Of a DNA stretch of 64,000 nucleotides, positions 1 to 7,985 are shown piece by piece; position 1 is the stretch's first letter, and each line of letters opens with the position of its first letter. The DNA comes from CAG-791 sp963593905 (lineage in GTDB: Bacteria > Bacillota > Clostridia > Lachnospirales > Lachnospiraceae): positions 62,001 through 126,000 of the forward strand of contig CAVBBL010000003.1 in NCBI GenBank assembly GCA_963593905.1, in the 5' to 3' direction. Under the pieces are notes generated by a model, which was given only the letters and a program-made list of their open reading frames with translations, did no database searches and was not told the origin of the DNA. A program made the position numbers and the translations under genes.

Positions 1-1158
1 AACACCCTCACCGGTCAGACCGTCAAAGTTAATGGTGGGGAAGGTCTGTACCATCAGCTCACACAGATCCTCTGCGGACATATCAGCAGTCGCACCTGCT
101 GCTTCCAGTGCTGCCTTGTATGCATATACGCAGTCATAAGCATCTGCTGCGAACTGGTTCGGCACATCACCGTACTGCTCCTTGTACTTGGTCACAAAGC
201 TCTGGGTCTTCTCGTCCTCTGCATCCGCATTGAAAGGAGTCAGCAGGATAACGCCCTCTGCTAAGGAAGTATCAAAGCCTTCCAGTGTCAGGATGCCGTC
301 CATGCCGTCTACGCCAAAGAAGGTAGGTGCATAGTCCATATCCTTAGCCTGTTTCAGAATCAGAGATGCAGGCTGATAGTAAATCGGAAGGAAGAGCAGA
401 TCTGCCTCTGCCTTCTTTGCTTCGCCAAGCTGTACAGAGAAGTCATTGGAGCTTGCATCGGTGAAGGTACCTTCATAAACGATCTCAAGGCCCTTTGCCT
501 CAGCCTCAGCCTTAAACTTCTCTTCGATACCGCTGGAGTAAACATCGTCGTTTCTGTAGATAACAGCGATCTTGGTGCCAAGGCTCTTCTCTGCGATATA
601 ATCAGCAGATGCAGTACCCTGGTTAGGATCTGCAAAGCACATCTGGAACACATTGTCCTTGCCCTCTGTAACTGCGGTAGAGGATGCGGAAGGAGTCAGT
701 GCGAAGATGCGATCTGCATAGTTCTCTGTGGAAGTAGCTTCACAAGGCTTTGTGGTTACAGAGCCAAGGGATATCTGCATACCCCAGTCCTTTAAAGTGT
801 TGTATGCGGAAACGGCCTTCTCAGGATCATTCTCATCGTCCTCATACTTAAGCTCAAACTGAATAGCGCCGCCCTCTGCATTGATCTCATCTACTGCGAT
901 CTGTGCACCATTCTTTACAGCATTGCCGTAAATAGCTGCTGCGCCTGTCAGGGGTGCTGTGCCGCCAATCTTAAAGGTGCCGCCGGCTGCTGCGGTAGAA
1001 TCAGAAGACTCTGCCTCTGCGGCGTCTTCACTGGTTTCTTCTGCTGCGCTGGATGCTGCCTCGTCGGATGAGCTGGATGCAGATGAACTGCCGCAGCCAA
1101 CCAGAAGGCTTGCACACATAGCTGCAGCTAATAATACACTTACTGCTGCTTTCTTCAT
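1..1158 (-). CDS. Branched-chain amino acid type ABC transporter substrate-binding lipoprotein (partial, C-terminus cut off)
   Basis: Periplasmic-binding-protein type I fold (LivJ/LivK class) that captures amino acids or related small ligands outside the membrane and hands them to an ABC permease. The start has an AGGAGG site and the signal peptide ends in the lipobox LLVGC (Cys21), followed by a Ser/Ala/Glu-rich linker to about residue 58. The mature domain begins FKIGGTAPLTGAAAIYG, the usual opening of this family, and SSTENYADRIFALTPSASS follows the ligand-contact pattern. 386 residues are visible and the frame runs off base 1, so the C-terminus and any permease genes lie outside. The exact ligand cannot be told from the sequence. 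Confidence 0.9.
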   Translation of the reverse strand, partial: MKKAAVSVLLAAAMCASLLVGCGSSSASSSSDEAASSAAEETSEDAAEAESSDSTAAAGGTFKIGGTAPLTGAAAIYGNAVKNGAQIAVDEINAEGGAIQFELKYEDDENDPEKAVSAYNTLKDWGMQISLGSVTTKPCEATSTENYADRIFALTPSASSTAVTEGKDNVFQMCFADPNQGTASADYIAEKSLGTKIAVIYRNDDVYSSGIEEKFKAEAEAKGLEIVYEGTFTDASSNDFSVQLGEAKKAEADLLFLPIYYQPASLILKQAKDMDYAPTFFGVDGMDGILTLEGFDTSLAEGVILLTPFNADAEDEKTQSFVTKYKEQYGDVPNQFAADAYDCVYAYKAALEAAGATADMSAEDLCELMVQTFPTINFDGLTGEGV

Positions 1159-1193
1159 AATAGTTTCCTCCTCTTTGGAACTTTTACTCTTCG

Positions 1194-1289
1194 TCAGGTG
1201 CTGCGAACCGCAATATGTCCACCTGACAAAAACAAATGTGCACAACTAATGCACTTGATGCATTATACACTACTTTCTTTCTATGTAAA
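1194..1289 (-). promoter_or_regulatory. Promoter and hairpin leader of the binding-protein gene
   Basis: On the minus strand TTTACA (1284-1289) and TATAAT (1262-1267) are 16 bases apart. The transcribed leader contains an 8-bp GTCAGGTG/CACCTGAC stem (1194-1228) with an inner GCG/CGC pairing. Its role is unknown; it is not a rho-independent terminator because no T-run follows. Confidence 0.55.
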
Positions 1290-1490
1290 AGTATTTTTTT
1301 CAGGATAGATAAAAAATTAACACCGAACTGTAACTTGGATCACTACGCAGCTTACAACACAGTAAAGCGTTCCGAACCGATATGTGCAATATCACCTGGC
1401 TGATATAAGTAACATTCTTTATGTCGCTTTCCCTATGTAAATGACATTTTTACTTACAATCAAAATGAAATCTATTATGAGGTGAAAACT
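1290..1490. other. Intergenic region before the XRE gene
   Basis: Divergent spacer. The only clear structure is the inverted repeat GTAAA-7-TTTAC near 1436-1453, a plausible operator for the adjacent XRE regulator, with TACAAT just downstream as a possible -10. No gene seen. Confidence 0.3.
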
Positions 1491-1865
1491 ATGCTTGGTG
1501 AACGATTACAGGAAATTCGAAGAGATCATAAGGAAACCCAGCAGCAATTGGCTGATTATCTGCATGTATCCTTAGGAGCCGTGAGAACCTGGGAAAGAAA
1601 TATTTCTTCTCCGGACCACGAAACTTTTGTAAGAATCTGCAAAAAATACGATGTCTCTGCAGACTACCTTCTGGGACTGATCAATGAAGATCAGGAATCT
1701 GTAAACAAAATAAATCTTCTCTCTCCCAAAAGCAGAGAAGAACTTTACAGGTATATGAAGTACCTGTTCTATTTAGACAGACTGGAACAACTCGCCAAAG
1801 ACAAGGGGACGCAAAAAGCACTTCCACGCAACACACAAAGAAAGAACAAAAAGCAGTCTGGTTAA
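1491..1865 (+). CDS. XRE-family helix-turn-helix transcriptional regulator
   Basis: A 124-residue DNA-binding protein. Residues 1-63 form a Cro/CI-type HTH (LQEIRRDHKETQQQLADYL, then VSLGAVRTWERNISSPD as the recognition helix region) ending in the typical YDVSADYLLGL. The C-terminal 60 residues are helical and strongly basic (RNTQRKNKKQSG), possibly a dimerisation region. A GTG lies in frame three codons earlier, but GAGG at 1479-1482 is correctly spaced for ATG 1491. It is divergent from the binding-protein gene and may control it or itself; the target is not visible from sequence. Confidence 0.85.
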   Translation: MLGERLQEIRRDHKETQQQLADYLHVSLGAVRTWERNISSPDHETFVRICKKYDVSADYLLGLINEDQESVNKINLLSPKSREELYRYMKYLFYLDRLEQLAKDKGTQKALPRNTQRKNKKQSG

Positions 1866-1878
1866 CCAAGGAACTGAT

Positions 1879-1986
1879 GATTAAAGCGTTTTTCTCGCCG
1901 GATTGCCGTATTTATGCTGCGAAGTTGCAACTCTCCCTGCCAATCCGTGCAATCTGCCGGAGGAACTAAGGAAGTTCTGATTTAAC
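1879..1986 (+). repeat. Dispersed intergenic repeat B, copy 1
   Basis: Begins GATTAAAGCGTTTTTCTCG and ends TTCTGATTTAACC, with an internal TGCCAATCCGTGCA block. The same ordered blocks recur at 4455, 7903, 34258 and, inverted, at 43203. It lies just after the XRE gene and has no coding potential. Confidence 0.6.
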
Positions 1987-2160
1987 CAGCATTTCTTTAG
2001 CTATGCTTTACATAGGGAAGGTGCCATTTATTTTACTGCACCTCTTTAAATTAACTTCAGATAGAACAGGAGGCAGAATAAAGAGAATAGATCTGTGGAG
2101 GCATTAATCTTTCGAAGAAAATGCAACAATTTTTTGTGAACAGTTTTTCAAACAAAAAGC

Positions 2161-2197
2161 GAAGAGGACATCCGATTAACAATCGATGTCCTCTTCT
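2161..2197 (-). terminator. Intrinsic terminator of the candidate RNA
   Basis: GAAGAGGACATC (2161-2172) pairs perfectly with GATGTCCTCTTC (2185-2196) across a 12-base loop; read on the minus strand it is followed by GCTTTTTGTTTG. Plus-strand continuation lacks a T-run, so direction is minus. Confidence 0.75.
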
Positions 2198-2649
2198 ACT
2201 GCTCACTATCCAATGGTCAAAGCCTCCGTATTTCTGTATTCGTCTTCTCCCTGCCTCATCTCACTCCTTCTATTCTGTAAACACCGGCACCTGGTGATTA
2301 TTCTTTCGGCGGATCTATCTGTCTTCACAAACATCCATGAACTTCTTTACTTACAACCATTCAGTCGATTCACTGTGTGCTACTCTAACCTAGATTCATA
2401 AGCGATCATCATCCACAATCATCTGCGTCTCTCAAAATCTGTCGATTGGTAATTCCTGTTCATCTCTGTGCCGCTTTCTTCTCTTGAGGGAGCCGAATAC
2501 TGATATTGAATTCTATATTCAGTTGTCTTTGCTTTGCAGCTGCATGCTTAAAAAATAAACTTTATAAATCTTTGGAACCTATGCTATTCCGGTGGTCTGT
2601 CCTCCTTTACTTTTATTTATCATTTCTTATTTCTCTCTTGCTTGTTTCT
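2161..2649 (-). ncRNA. Candidate ~490-nt noncoding RNA with its own promoter and terminator
   Basis: A near-consensus promoter on the minus strand (TTGACA 2678-2683, 16-base spacer, TACAAT 2656-2661) predicts a start near 2649. A 12-bp perfect stem at 2161-2196 followed on the minus strand by GCTTTTTG predicts the 3' end. In between the longest open frame with a plausible ribosome site is only 17 codons (ATG near 2260). An AAAGGAGG near 2606 has no start codon after it. I looked for hallmarks of tmRNA, RNase P RNA, SRP RNA and T-boxes and found none, so the identity is unknown. Confidence 0.5.
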
Positions 2650-2655
2650 GATTTT

Positions 2656-2683
2656 ATTGTAACACATGCGTGAATTTTGTCAA
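2656..2683 (-). promoter_or_regulatory. Sigma-A type promoter of the candidate RNA
   Basis: TTGACA at 2678-2683 and TACAAT at 2656-2661, 16-base spacer, among the closest to consensus in the window. Confidence 0.7.
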
Positions 2684-2768
2684 TATTATTTTAAAATTTA
2701 TTTTTTGTTTTTTATTTGCGCTGTATTTTTCTTAATTGTCAGATATTTTATCCTATATCCCACACGCT

Positions 2769-2810
2769 AAAAAGCAGAGACCGATCATCCAGATCCTGTC
2801 TCCGCTTTTT
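2769..2810 (-). terminator. Terminator downstream of glyA
   Basis: AAAAAGC-AGAGAC pairs with GTCTC-GCTTTTT around a 16-base loop. The A/T flanks on both sides would allow termination of minus-strand glyA transcripts. Confidence 0.65.
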
Positions 2811-2891
2811 ATTACCTTGCATTATACTTAATCAGCCCTGCCGTCCGGGCAGTTGTTCTGCTTCCATTCGCTTGCTGCCATGGCTCATTCC

Positions 2892-4130
2892 CTACAGCAG
2901 CGGATACTTCTTTGTCAGTCCTGCTACAATCTCCTTAGCCTGCGGAATACCTTCCTCCTTCTTTGTGATGACCAGTGCAATAGCCTCTGCAATCTGATCC
3001 ATGTCCTGGGTGTTCATACCCCGGCTGGTAACGGCAGGGGTTCCCAGACGTATACCACTGGTGACGAAGGGAGAACGCTGCTCATTGGGAATGGTATTCT
3101 TATTGGCCGTGATATGTGCCTCATCCAGCCACTTCTCCACTTCCTTGCCGGTGAGGTCAAAGTTTGTCAAGTCAATAAGCATCAAATGATTATCTGTTCC
3201 GCCGGAGACGATCTTCACACCTCTGCTCTGCAATCCCTTGCAAAGTGCCTGTGCATTGTCCAGAATATTCTGCTGGTATTCCTTAAAGGAAGGATCCAGT
3301 GCCTCCTTGAAGCACACTGCCTTGGCTGCGATCACGTGCTCCAAAGGTCCGCCCTGAATGCCGGGGAAAACTGCCTTATTGAAGTTATACTTCGCTGCTG
3401 TCTCTGCATTGGAAAGGATCAGACCGCCTCTGGGTCCCCGCAGCGTCTTATGTGTCGTGGTAGTCACCACATCTGCATAGGGGAAGGGATTGGGATGAAG
3501 TCCTGTACAAACAAGGCCGGCAATATGTGCAATATCCACCATCAATACGGCACCGCAGGCATCTGCAGCCTCCCGGAATTTAGAGAAATCGATCTGACGG
3601 GCATAGGCAGAGGCACCTGCAATAATCATCTTAGGCTGATGCTTGATGGCTAACGCCTTCAACTCGTCATAGTCAATGAAACCATCCTCATTGACACCAT
3701 ACGGCACAATATTAAAATAGCTTCCGGAGAAATTTACCGGGCTCCCATGGGTCAGATGTCCGCCCTGATTTAAGTTCATGCCCATCAGCGTATCGCCGGG
3801 CTTTAAGACAGCAAACTGCACTGCCATGTTTGCCTGCGCGCCGGAATGAGGCTGTACATTGGCGTAGTCACAGCCAAAAAGCTGCTTGGCACGCTCGATC
3901 GCCAGCGTCTCAATCACGTCAATATACTGGCAGCCTCCGTAATATCGCTTGCCGGAATATCCTTCTGCATATTTATTGGTAAGAGGACTTCCCATGGCAG
4001 CCATCACCGCCTTGCTGACCCAGTTTTCAGAAGCGATCAATTCAATATGATCATTCTGTCTTTGCATTTCGTCCTCGATAGCTCCGGCAATCTCCGGATC
4101 TGTCACTCTGACATCATCTAATGAATACAT
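2892..4130 (-). CDS. glyA: Serine hydroxymethyltransferase
   Basis: Cytoplasmic PLP enzyme that converts serine plus tetrahydrofolate to glycine plus 5,10-methylene-THF, the main one-carbon source. At 412 residues it has the usual bacterial length. Visible hallmarks are IELIASENWVS near residue 30, NKYAEGYSGKRYYGG (substrate loop), HSGAQANMAV, and the cofactor lysine in VTTTTHKTLRGPRGG near residue 230. AGGAGG lies 7 bases before ATG 4130. It is transcribed alone, between a promoter at 4267-4295 and a terminator at 2769-2810. Confidence 0.98.
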   Translation of the reverse strand: MYSLDDVRVTDPEIAGAIEDEMQRQNDHIELIASENWVSKAVMAAMGSPLTNKYAEGYSGKRYYGGCQYIDVIETLAIERAKQLFGCDYANVQPHSGAQANMAVQFAVLKPGDTLMGMNLNQGGHLTHGSPVNFSGSYFNIVPYGVNEDGFIDYDELKALAIKHQPKMIIAGASAYARQIDFSKFREAADACGAVLMVDIAHIAGLVCTGLHPNPFPYADVVTTTTHKTLRGPRGGLILSNAETAAKYNFNKAVFPGIQGGPLEHVIAAKAVCFKEALDPSFKEYQQNILDNAQALCKGLQSRGVKIVSGGTDNHLMLIDLTNFDLTGKEVEKWLDEAHITANKNTIPNEQRSPFVTSGIRLGTPAVTSRGMNTQDMDQIAEAIALVITKKEEGIPQAKEIVAGLTKKYPLL

Positions 4131-4266
4131 CTCTTTTCCTCCTGTTTCCTTCCGGGATTTTGACCTTTCAGCGACGACTCCGCTCTAAAAAAGAATTTAG
4201 GCCTGTGTCCAAAAGAACCAACCCGCACCCTTGAAAAGCATTTTATCTCACGGAAATACTTGTTTC

Positions 4267-4295
4267 ATTATAACAACGCCGACTTTTTCAGGCAA
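4267..4295 (-). promoter_or_regulatory. glyA promoter
   Basis: TTGCCT (4290-4295), 17-base spacer, TATAAT (4267-4272) on the minus strand. The ~130-nt leader between here and glyA shows no THF or other riboswitch signature that I recognise. Confidence 0.65.
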
Positions 4296-4454
4296 GTAAT
4301 ACAAAAATAGCATATTCCGGATAAATAACCGCTGCATAGCAGGTGCTGACTGCTTGTATAGTAGTGCACCGACCGACTGTGTATCACAAATTCTCATCAA
4401 GCCATCAGATTTTACATTCCTCTCTTTATTTTATGGTAGAATTAGGAAAAAACT

Positions 4455-4553
4455 GATTCAGCATTTTCCTCGTCGGATTTGCACTGCGAAGCAGTAAATT
4501 CCTCTGCCATTCGTGCGCTCCACCGGGGTTGCTAAGGAAATACAGATTTAATC
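4455..4553 (+). repeat. Dispersed intergenic repeat B, copy 2
   Basis: Starts GATTCAGCATTTTCCTCG, contains the hairpin ATTT-GC-ACTGC-GAA-GCAGT-AAAT (4478-4499), and ends AAATACAGATTTAATC. Sits directly upstream of the lipid kinase gene. Confidence 0.65.
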
Positions 4554-4600
4554 CGATATCCTTAGTTTTAGCAATGCAAAGACGGAAAGGAACTTATGAT

Positions 4601-5623
4601 ATGTATCATGTAATCATTAATCCTGCCAGCCGTTCCGGCCGGGCACTGGCTCTGTGGCAAAAATCAAAGCACTGCTTTCAAGAAGCAGGCATTCCCTATA
4701 AAGTCTATTATTCCAAATACCAGGGACAGATTGAGGAAATCTGCAGGAAGCTGACACAGAACGGACAGGACGTAAAGCTTGTAGTCTTTGGCGGAGACGG
4801 CACTATCAATGAAGCCATAAACGGCATTCAGGATTTCAGTCATGTACAGCTTGGCTATGTCCCTACCGGTTCCAGCAATGATTTGGCCAGGGGTCTTGGA
4901 TTGTCCAAGGATCCGGAAAAAGTGCTGCAGCAGATCCTAAAGGGTGAAACGGTGCGCACCATTGACCTGGGTGTGGTACATTACCTGGAGGAAGATACAG
5001 GTTCCCGTCGCTTTATCGTCAGTGCCGGTATAGGCTTTGATGCAGCCACCTGCCAGGAGGTAGCCATTTCTCCCTTTAAAAAGGTATTAAATCGTCTCCA
5101 CTTAGGGAAACTCATCTACCTGGCAGTGGCAATCAAGCTGATTCTGACCCATCCCATGGTTCCTGCCAGCGTTTCTTTAATACCCCAGAGTAACCAAAAG
5201 GTGCAGGAAGAGAAAAAGAATAATGCGGCAAAAGAAAATTATACTGAAAACCAACAGAGAAAATCAAAATCGGCAAGTACCCTTTGGAAATTCCGTCGTT
5301 TTCTCTTTATCGTGTGTATGAATCATCCCTTTGAAGGCGGTGGATTTAAATTCTGCCCGGCGGCCAGAGGAAATGACGGCATTTTAGATCTATGCGGGGT
5401 GGCAGATTTAAACAGACTGATGTTCTTTTACCTATTTCCTAAGGCTTACAACGGCGGGCATGTAGGATTTAAAGGAATCCATACATCCGTCAGCCCCGCC
5501 GGTTCCTCTATTCTGATTCGAACAGCACAGCCTTCTTGGGTTCATACAGACGGTGAGGTGCGCAGAAAAGCCAGCGAGATCAGGATTGACACCCTGCCCG
5601 GGATTCTGCAGCTGATGATGTGA
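4601..5623 (+). CDS. Diacylglycerol kinase family lipid kinase (DagK/YegS-like)
   Basis: A 340-residue soluble lipid kinase that phosphorylates diacylglycerol or a related lipid at the membrane face. It has IINPASRSGRA at the N-terminus, the ATP/catalytic motif VVFGGDGTINEAING near residue 65, and GYVPTGSSNDLARGLGL near 90, all diagnostic of the DAGK catalytic domain. A Lys/Asn-rich insert (about 210-230) interrupts the C-terminal beta-sandwich. In-frame starts exist upstream (TTG 4529, ATG 4574) but only ATG 4601 has a spaced GGAAAGGA. It is followed 124 bases later by a PAP2 phosphatase on the same strand, i.e. a lipid kinase next to a lipid phosphatase. Confidence 0.9.
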   Translation: MYHVIINPASRSGRALALWQKSKHCFQEAGIPYKVYYSKYQGQIEEICRKLTQNGQDVKLVVFGGDGTINEAINGIQDFSHVQLGYVPTGSSNDLARGLGLSKDPEKVLQQILKGETVRTIDLGVVHYLEEDTGSRRFIVSAGIGFDAATCQEVAISPFKKVLNRLHLGKLIYLAVAIKLILTHPMVPASVSLIPQSNQKVQEEKKNNAAKENYTENQQRKSKSASTLWKFRRFLFIVCMNHPFEGGGFKFCPAARGNDGILDLCGVADLNRLMFFYLFPKAYNGGHVGFKGIHTSVSPAGSSILIRTAQPSWVHTDGEVRRKASEIRIDTLPGILQLMM

Positions 5624-5747
5624 TCTTTTTGGATGAAACGCCGGAAAAAGGCAGAAAAACTTTACTTTCTATTTAGATTTTACTGCTTGTTTTTTATTGA
5701 TTTAAGGGGTAAGATTCTAATCGGTTAAATAAGAAAGGAGTTTTTAC

Positions 5748-6458
5748 ATGCCCATTCAGCAAAAATCCCAGTCACGTACTCGTTATATTCTGAGTCTCGT
5801 GCACGGATATGCCAAGTACGCATATCCCATGCTTGCCTATATGCTGATCTACTGTATATGGTTTAATCTTCTGGAGAATTGGAATCGTCTTCGTTATGTG
5901 GTGGTGCACATGACACTGGATGATTACATCCCTTTTTGTGAGATCTTTGTAATTCCCTATTTTCTCTGGTTCGGATACATGATCTACACCACCTGCTATA
6001 TGTATGTGAAGGATCGGGAGAATTACCACAGTCTGTGTGCTTTTCTCTGCATCGGCATGACCCTGTTTCTGGTACTCTCCACGTTGATTCCCAATATTCA
6101 GTTCCTGCGCCCCCAGGTGATGCCCAGAGATAATATTTTCACCAGAATGATTCAGCATCTGTATAACACAGATACCCCTACTAATCTTTTCCCCAGCATT
6201 CACGTTTACAACACCATAGGCGCCATGATTGCCGTGGAAAAGAGCAAAGGCGCCCTGACAAATAAGAAATGGGTGCGCATTACCTCAGCGGTGTTGGGTG
6301 TTTCCATCATTCTGGCTACCATGTTTATCAAGCAGCACTCCGTCTTTGATGTATCCTTCGCCCTGCTCTTCTCCGTACCGGTCTACATTCTGGTTTATCG
6401 TTTTGGTTTTACTTTCGAGCGAAAGAACAGACGGGAAAGAAGGACGGTGCTGGAATAA
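5748..6458 (+). CDS. PAP2 superfamily membrane phosphatase
   Basis: A 236-residue polytopic membrane protein with about six hydrophobic segments. The PAP2 catalytic motifs are visible as NLFPSIHVYNTIG (about 150) and KQHSVFDVSFA (about 195), supplying both catalytic histidines; the usual first motif KxxxxxxRP is weak. Such enzymes dephosphorylate phosphatidate, prenyl-pyrophosphates or transfer head groups. AAAGGAG precedes ATG 5748. Pairing with the adjacent lipid kinase suggests phospholipid recycling, but the substrate is not determined. Confidence 0.85.
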   Translation: MPIQQKSQSRTRYILSLVHGYAKYAYPMLAYMLIYCIWFNLLENWNRLRYVVVHMTLDDYIPFCEIFVIPYFLWFGYMIYTTCYMYVKDRENYHSLCAFLCIGMTLFLVLSTLIPNIQFLRPQVMPRDNIFTRMIQHLYNTDTPTNLFPSIHVYNTIGAMIAVEKSKGALTNKKWVRITSAVLGVSIILATMFIKQHSVFDVSFALLFSVPVYILVYRFGFTFERKNRRERRTVLE

Positions 6459-6540
6459 GAACAAGCATCGATATCGTGATTACATAATTACATAGAATCA
6501 TACAATAGATATACTCAAGTAAGGAAAAAGACAAAAAGTA

Positions 6541-6582
6541 AAAAGCCACTCCCTTATCATTTTCAAGGGAATGGCTTTTTTA
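6541..6582. terminator. Bidirectional terminator between converging genes
   Basis: AAAAGCCA-CT-CCCTT pairs with AAGGG-AA-TGGCTTTT around ATCATTTTC, with T-runs on the plus strand and A-runs giving T-runs on the minus. It separates the PAP2 gene from the converging glycosyltransferase. Confidence 0.8.
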
Positions 6583-6614
6583 TATGTCTCCGATAAAATC
6601 AAGCAAAATGCACT

Positions 6615-7646
6615 TTAATTAAAATTAAAGAAATGCCGGACCACCTTATAGGCGCCTACCGTAAAGTAGTGGCCGCCTTTTCCCGGCAAATTCATGGAAA
6701 TGCCGAAGATACCGTAACGAAGCTTGCGGAACAGCCAGAGGTCTTTTTCTTTAATATAATCCCAGAGTTCCTGCTTCTTCTGCATATCCTCAGGGGTATA
6801 GGAACACACCGCCAGCACAGAGGATATGGTAGTGATGATCTCCAGATAGTTATACATGTAATCCCGCATCTGGCGATATCGGGACATGCGCTGTTGGATG
6901 CTCTTATCTACGTAATAATCTACCATCAGTTTATTTACCCGCAGCTGCTGATCAATGCGGGAGATCATAATCTTCTGATTCACAGACTGGTCAGAGCGGC
7001 CGATGTAATAGTAGTAGAAATTCACATCCAGATAAAACATATTCTTTACGAAGGGAAGGGGCTGAAATACATAGAGATTATCTACGTAGAAGCAATGCTC
7101 CGGCAGCTTCAAGCCACACTCTCTAAGCAGTTGTGTCCGAAAGATTACCGAGTGCATCAGAATATAATGTCCCTTACGGAAATGCCTTACATCCTTCCAA
7201 GTGAACATCTGGCCTGTGGGAAGGGAGGAGCGGTACTGCATTACCTTATGACGTTTCTCCCCTACCTTGTTGTAAACAAAATTGCTGATGAGCATATCCA
7301 GGTGCTGCTCGCCGCCGGCCAGATCACGCAGAGTCTCCAGTACTTTGCGATAGGCACTCTCCTTCACCCAGTCATCACTGTCCACCACCTTAAAGAAAAG
7401 GCCGGTGGCATTCTCTATGCCGGCATTTACCGCAGATCCATGTCCCCCGTTAGGCTTATGAATAACCCGAACGATATTAGGATTTAAGACCTGATAACGG
7501 TCTGCAATCTGCGCTGTACCATCTGTAGAGCCATCGTCTACGATCAGAATCTCTACATCATCTCCGCCGATCAGTAAGGAGTCGATGCATTTGTCCATAT
7601 ACTTCTCTGAATTGTAACAGGGAATGGCAATGGATAATAATTTCAT
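6615..7646 (-). CDS. Family 2 glycosyltransferase
   Basis: A 343-residue GT-A fold enzyme. The N-terminus LLSIAIPCYNSEKYMDKCIDS, the nucleotide-sugar pocket ILIVDDGSTDGTA (about 35-45) and the metal-binding KVVDSDDWVKE (about 90) are textbook GT2. The C-terminal 120 residues are helical with many Tyr/Arg, as in wall-polysaccharide or lipid-sugar transferases of Firmicutes, and carry no clear transmembrane helix. GGAG sits before ATG 7646 inside a leader resembling those of fbp and the LytTR regulator. It stands alone, so the acceptor is unknown. Confidence 0.9.
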   Translation of the reverse strand: MKLLSIAIPCYNSEKYMDKCIDSLLIGGDDVEILIVDDGSTDGTAQIADRYQVLNPNIVRVIHKPNGGHGSAVNAGIENATGLFFKVVDSDDWVKESAYRKVLETLRDLAGGEQHLDMLISNFVYNKVGEKRHKVMQYRSSLPTGQMFTWKDVRHFRKGHYILMHSVIFRTQLLRECGLKLPEHCFYVDNLYVFQPLPFVKNMFYLDVNFYYYYIGRSDQSVNQKIMISRIDQQLRVNKLMVDYYVDKSIQQRMSRYRQMRDYMYNYLEIITTISSVLAVCSYTPEDMQKKQELWDYIKEKDLWLFRKLRYGIFGISMNLPGKGGHYFTVGAYKVVRHFFNFN

Positions 7647-7755
7647 AAATATTCTCCGTTCCGCAGGAGCTGTGCGCTGAAGAAATCCTCAGCTGCTGTT
7701 TCTGAAAGCTTTCTCATCTGTGCCTTTCAGCCTGTTTGCGGCGCCTGCTGCGCAA
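7647..7755 (-). repeat. Leader module C, divergent copy (glycosyltransferase)
   Basis: On the minus strand the leader has GCAGGCGCCGC far upstream and GCGCACAGCTCCTGCGGAACGG just before the start, the same order of blocks as in the fbp and LytTR leaders, with more substitutions. Confidence 0.4.
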
Positions 7756-7902
7756 ATAGCTGTGTCAATCATTCTGCCATAGAATTGTGTAATAAATGTG
7801 TACCGACAGTCAACCGGCAGATTCATTCTTTACTGCAAAGAAATCTTAACCATTGTATCTTAATTATCTGAAATCCGCAATAAAATCTGCTTATAGAAAC
7901 GC

Positions 7903-7960
7903 TGATTGCAGCGCTTTCCTCGACGAATTGTCCTGTAAAACAGTAAATCCGTTGCAATAG
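7903..7960 (+). repeat. Dispersed intergenic repeat B, copy 3 (short)
   Basis: GATTGCAGCGCTTTCCTCG followed by CCTGTAAAACAGTAAATCC matches the first half of repeat B; the second half is missing. It lies 3' of mutY. The rest of 7756-7985 shows nothing else I can name. Confidence 0.5.
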
Positions 7961-7985
7961 ATCACAATTCCGGACAGCATCTCTA

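Noticed and set aside
2161..2649. tmRNA, RNase P RNA, SRP RNA or T-box
   Set aside because: None of the invariant motifs (such as GAGGAAAGTCC or the GGGTGGNACCGCG type) occur on this strand.
2853..3653. Long plus-strand open frame of 266 codons
   Set aside because: Lies antisense to glyA, has no ribosome site and its translation resembles nothing; it is a shadow of the glyA codons.
4131..4266. THF riboswitch before glyA
   Set aside because: The expected conserved blocks are absent; only a plain leader with a good promoter is seen.
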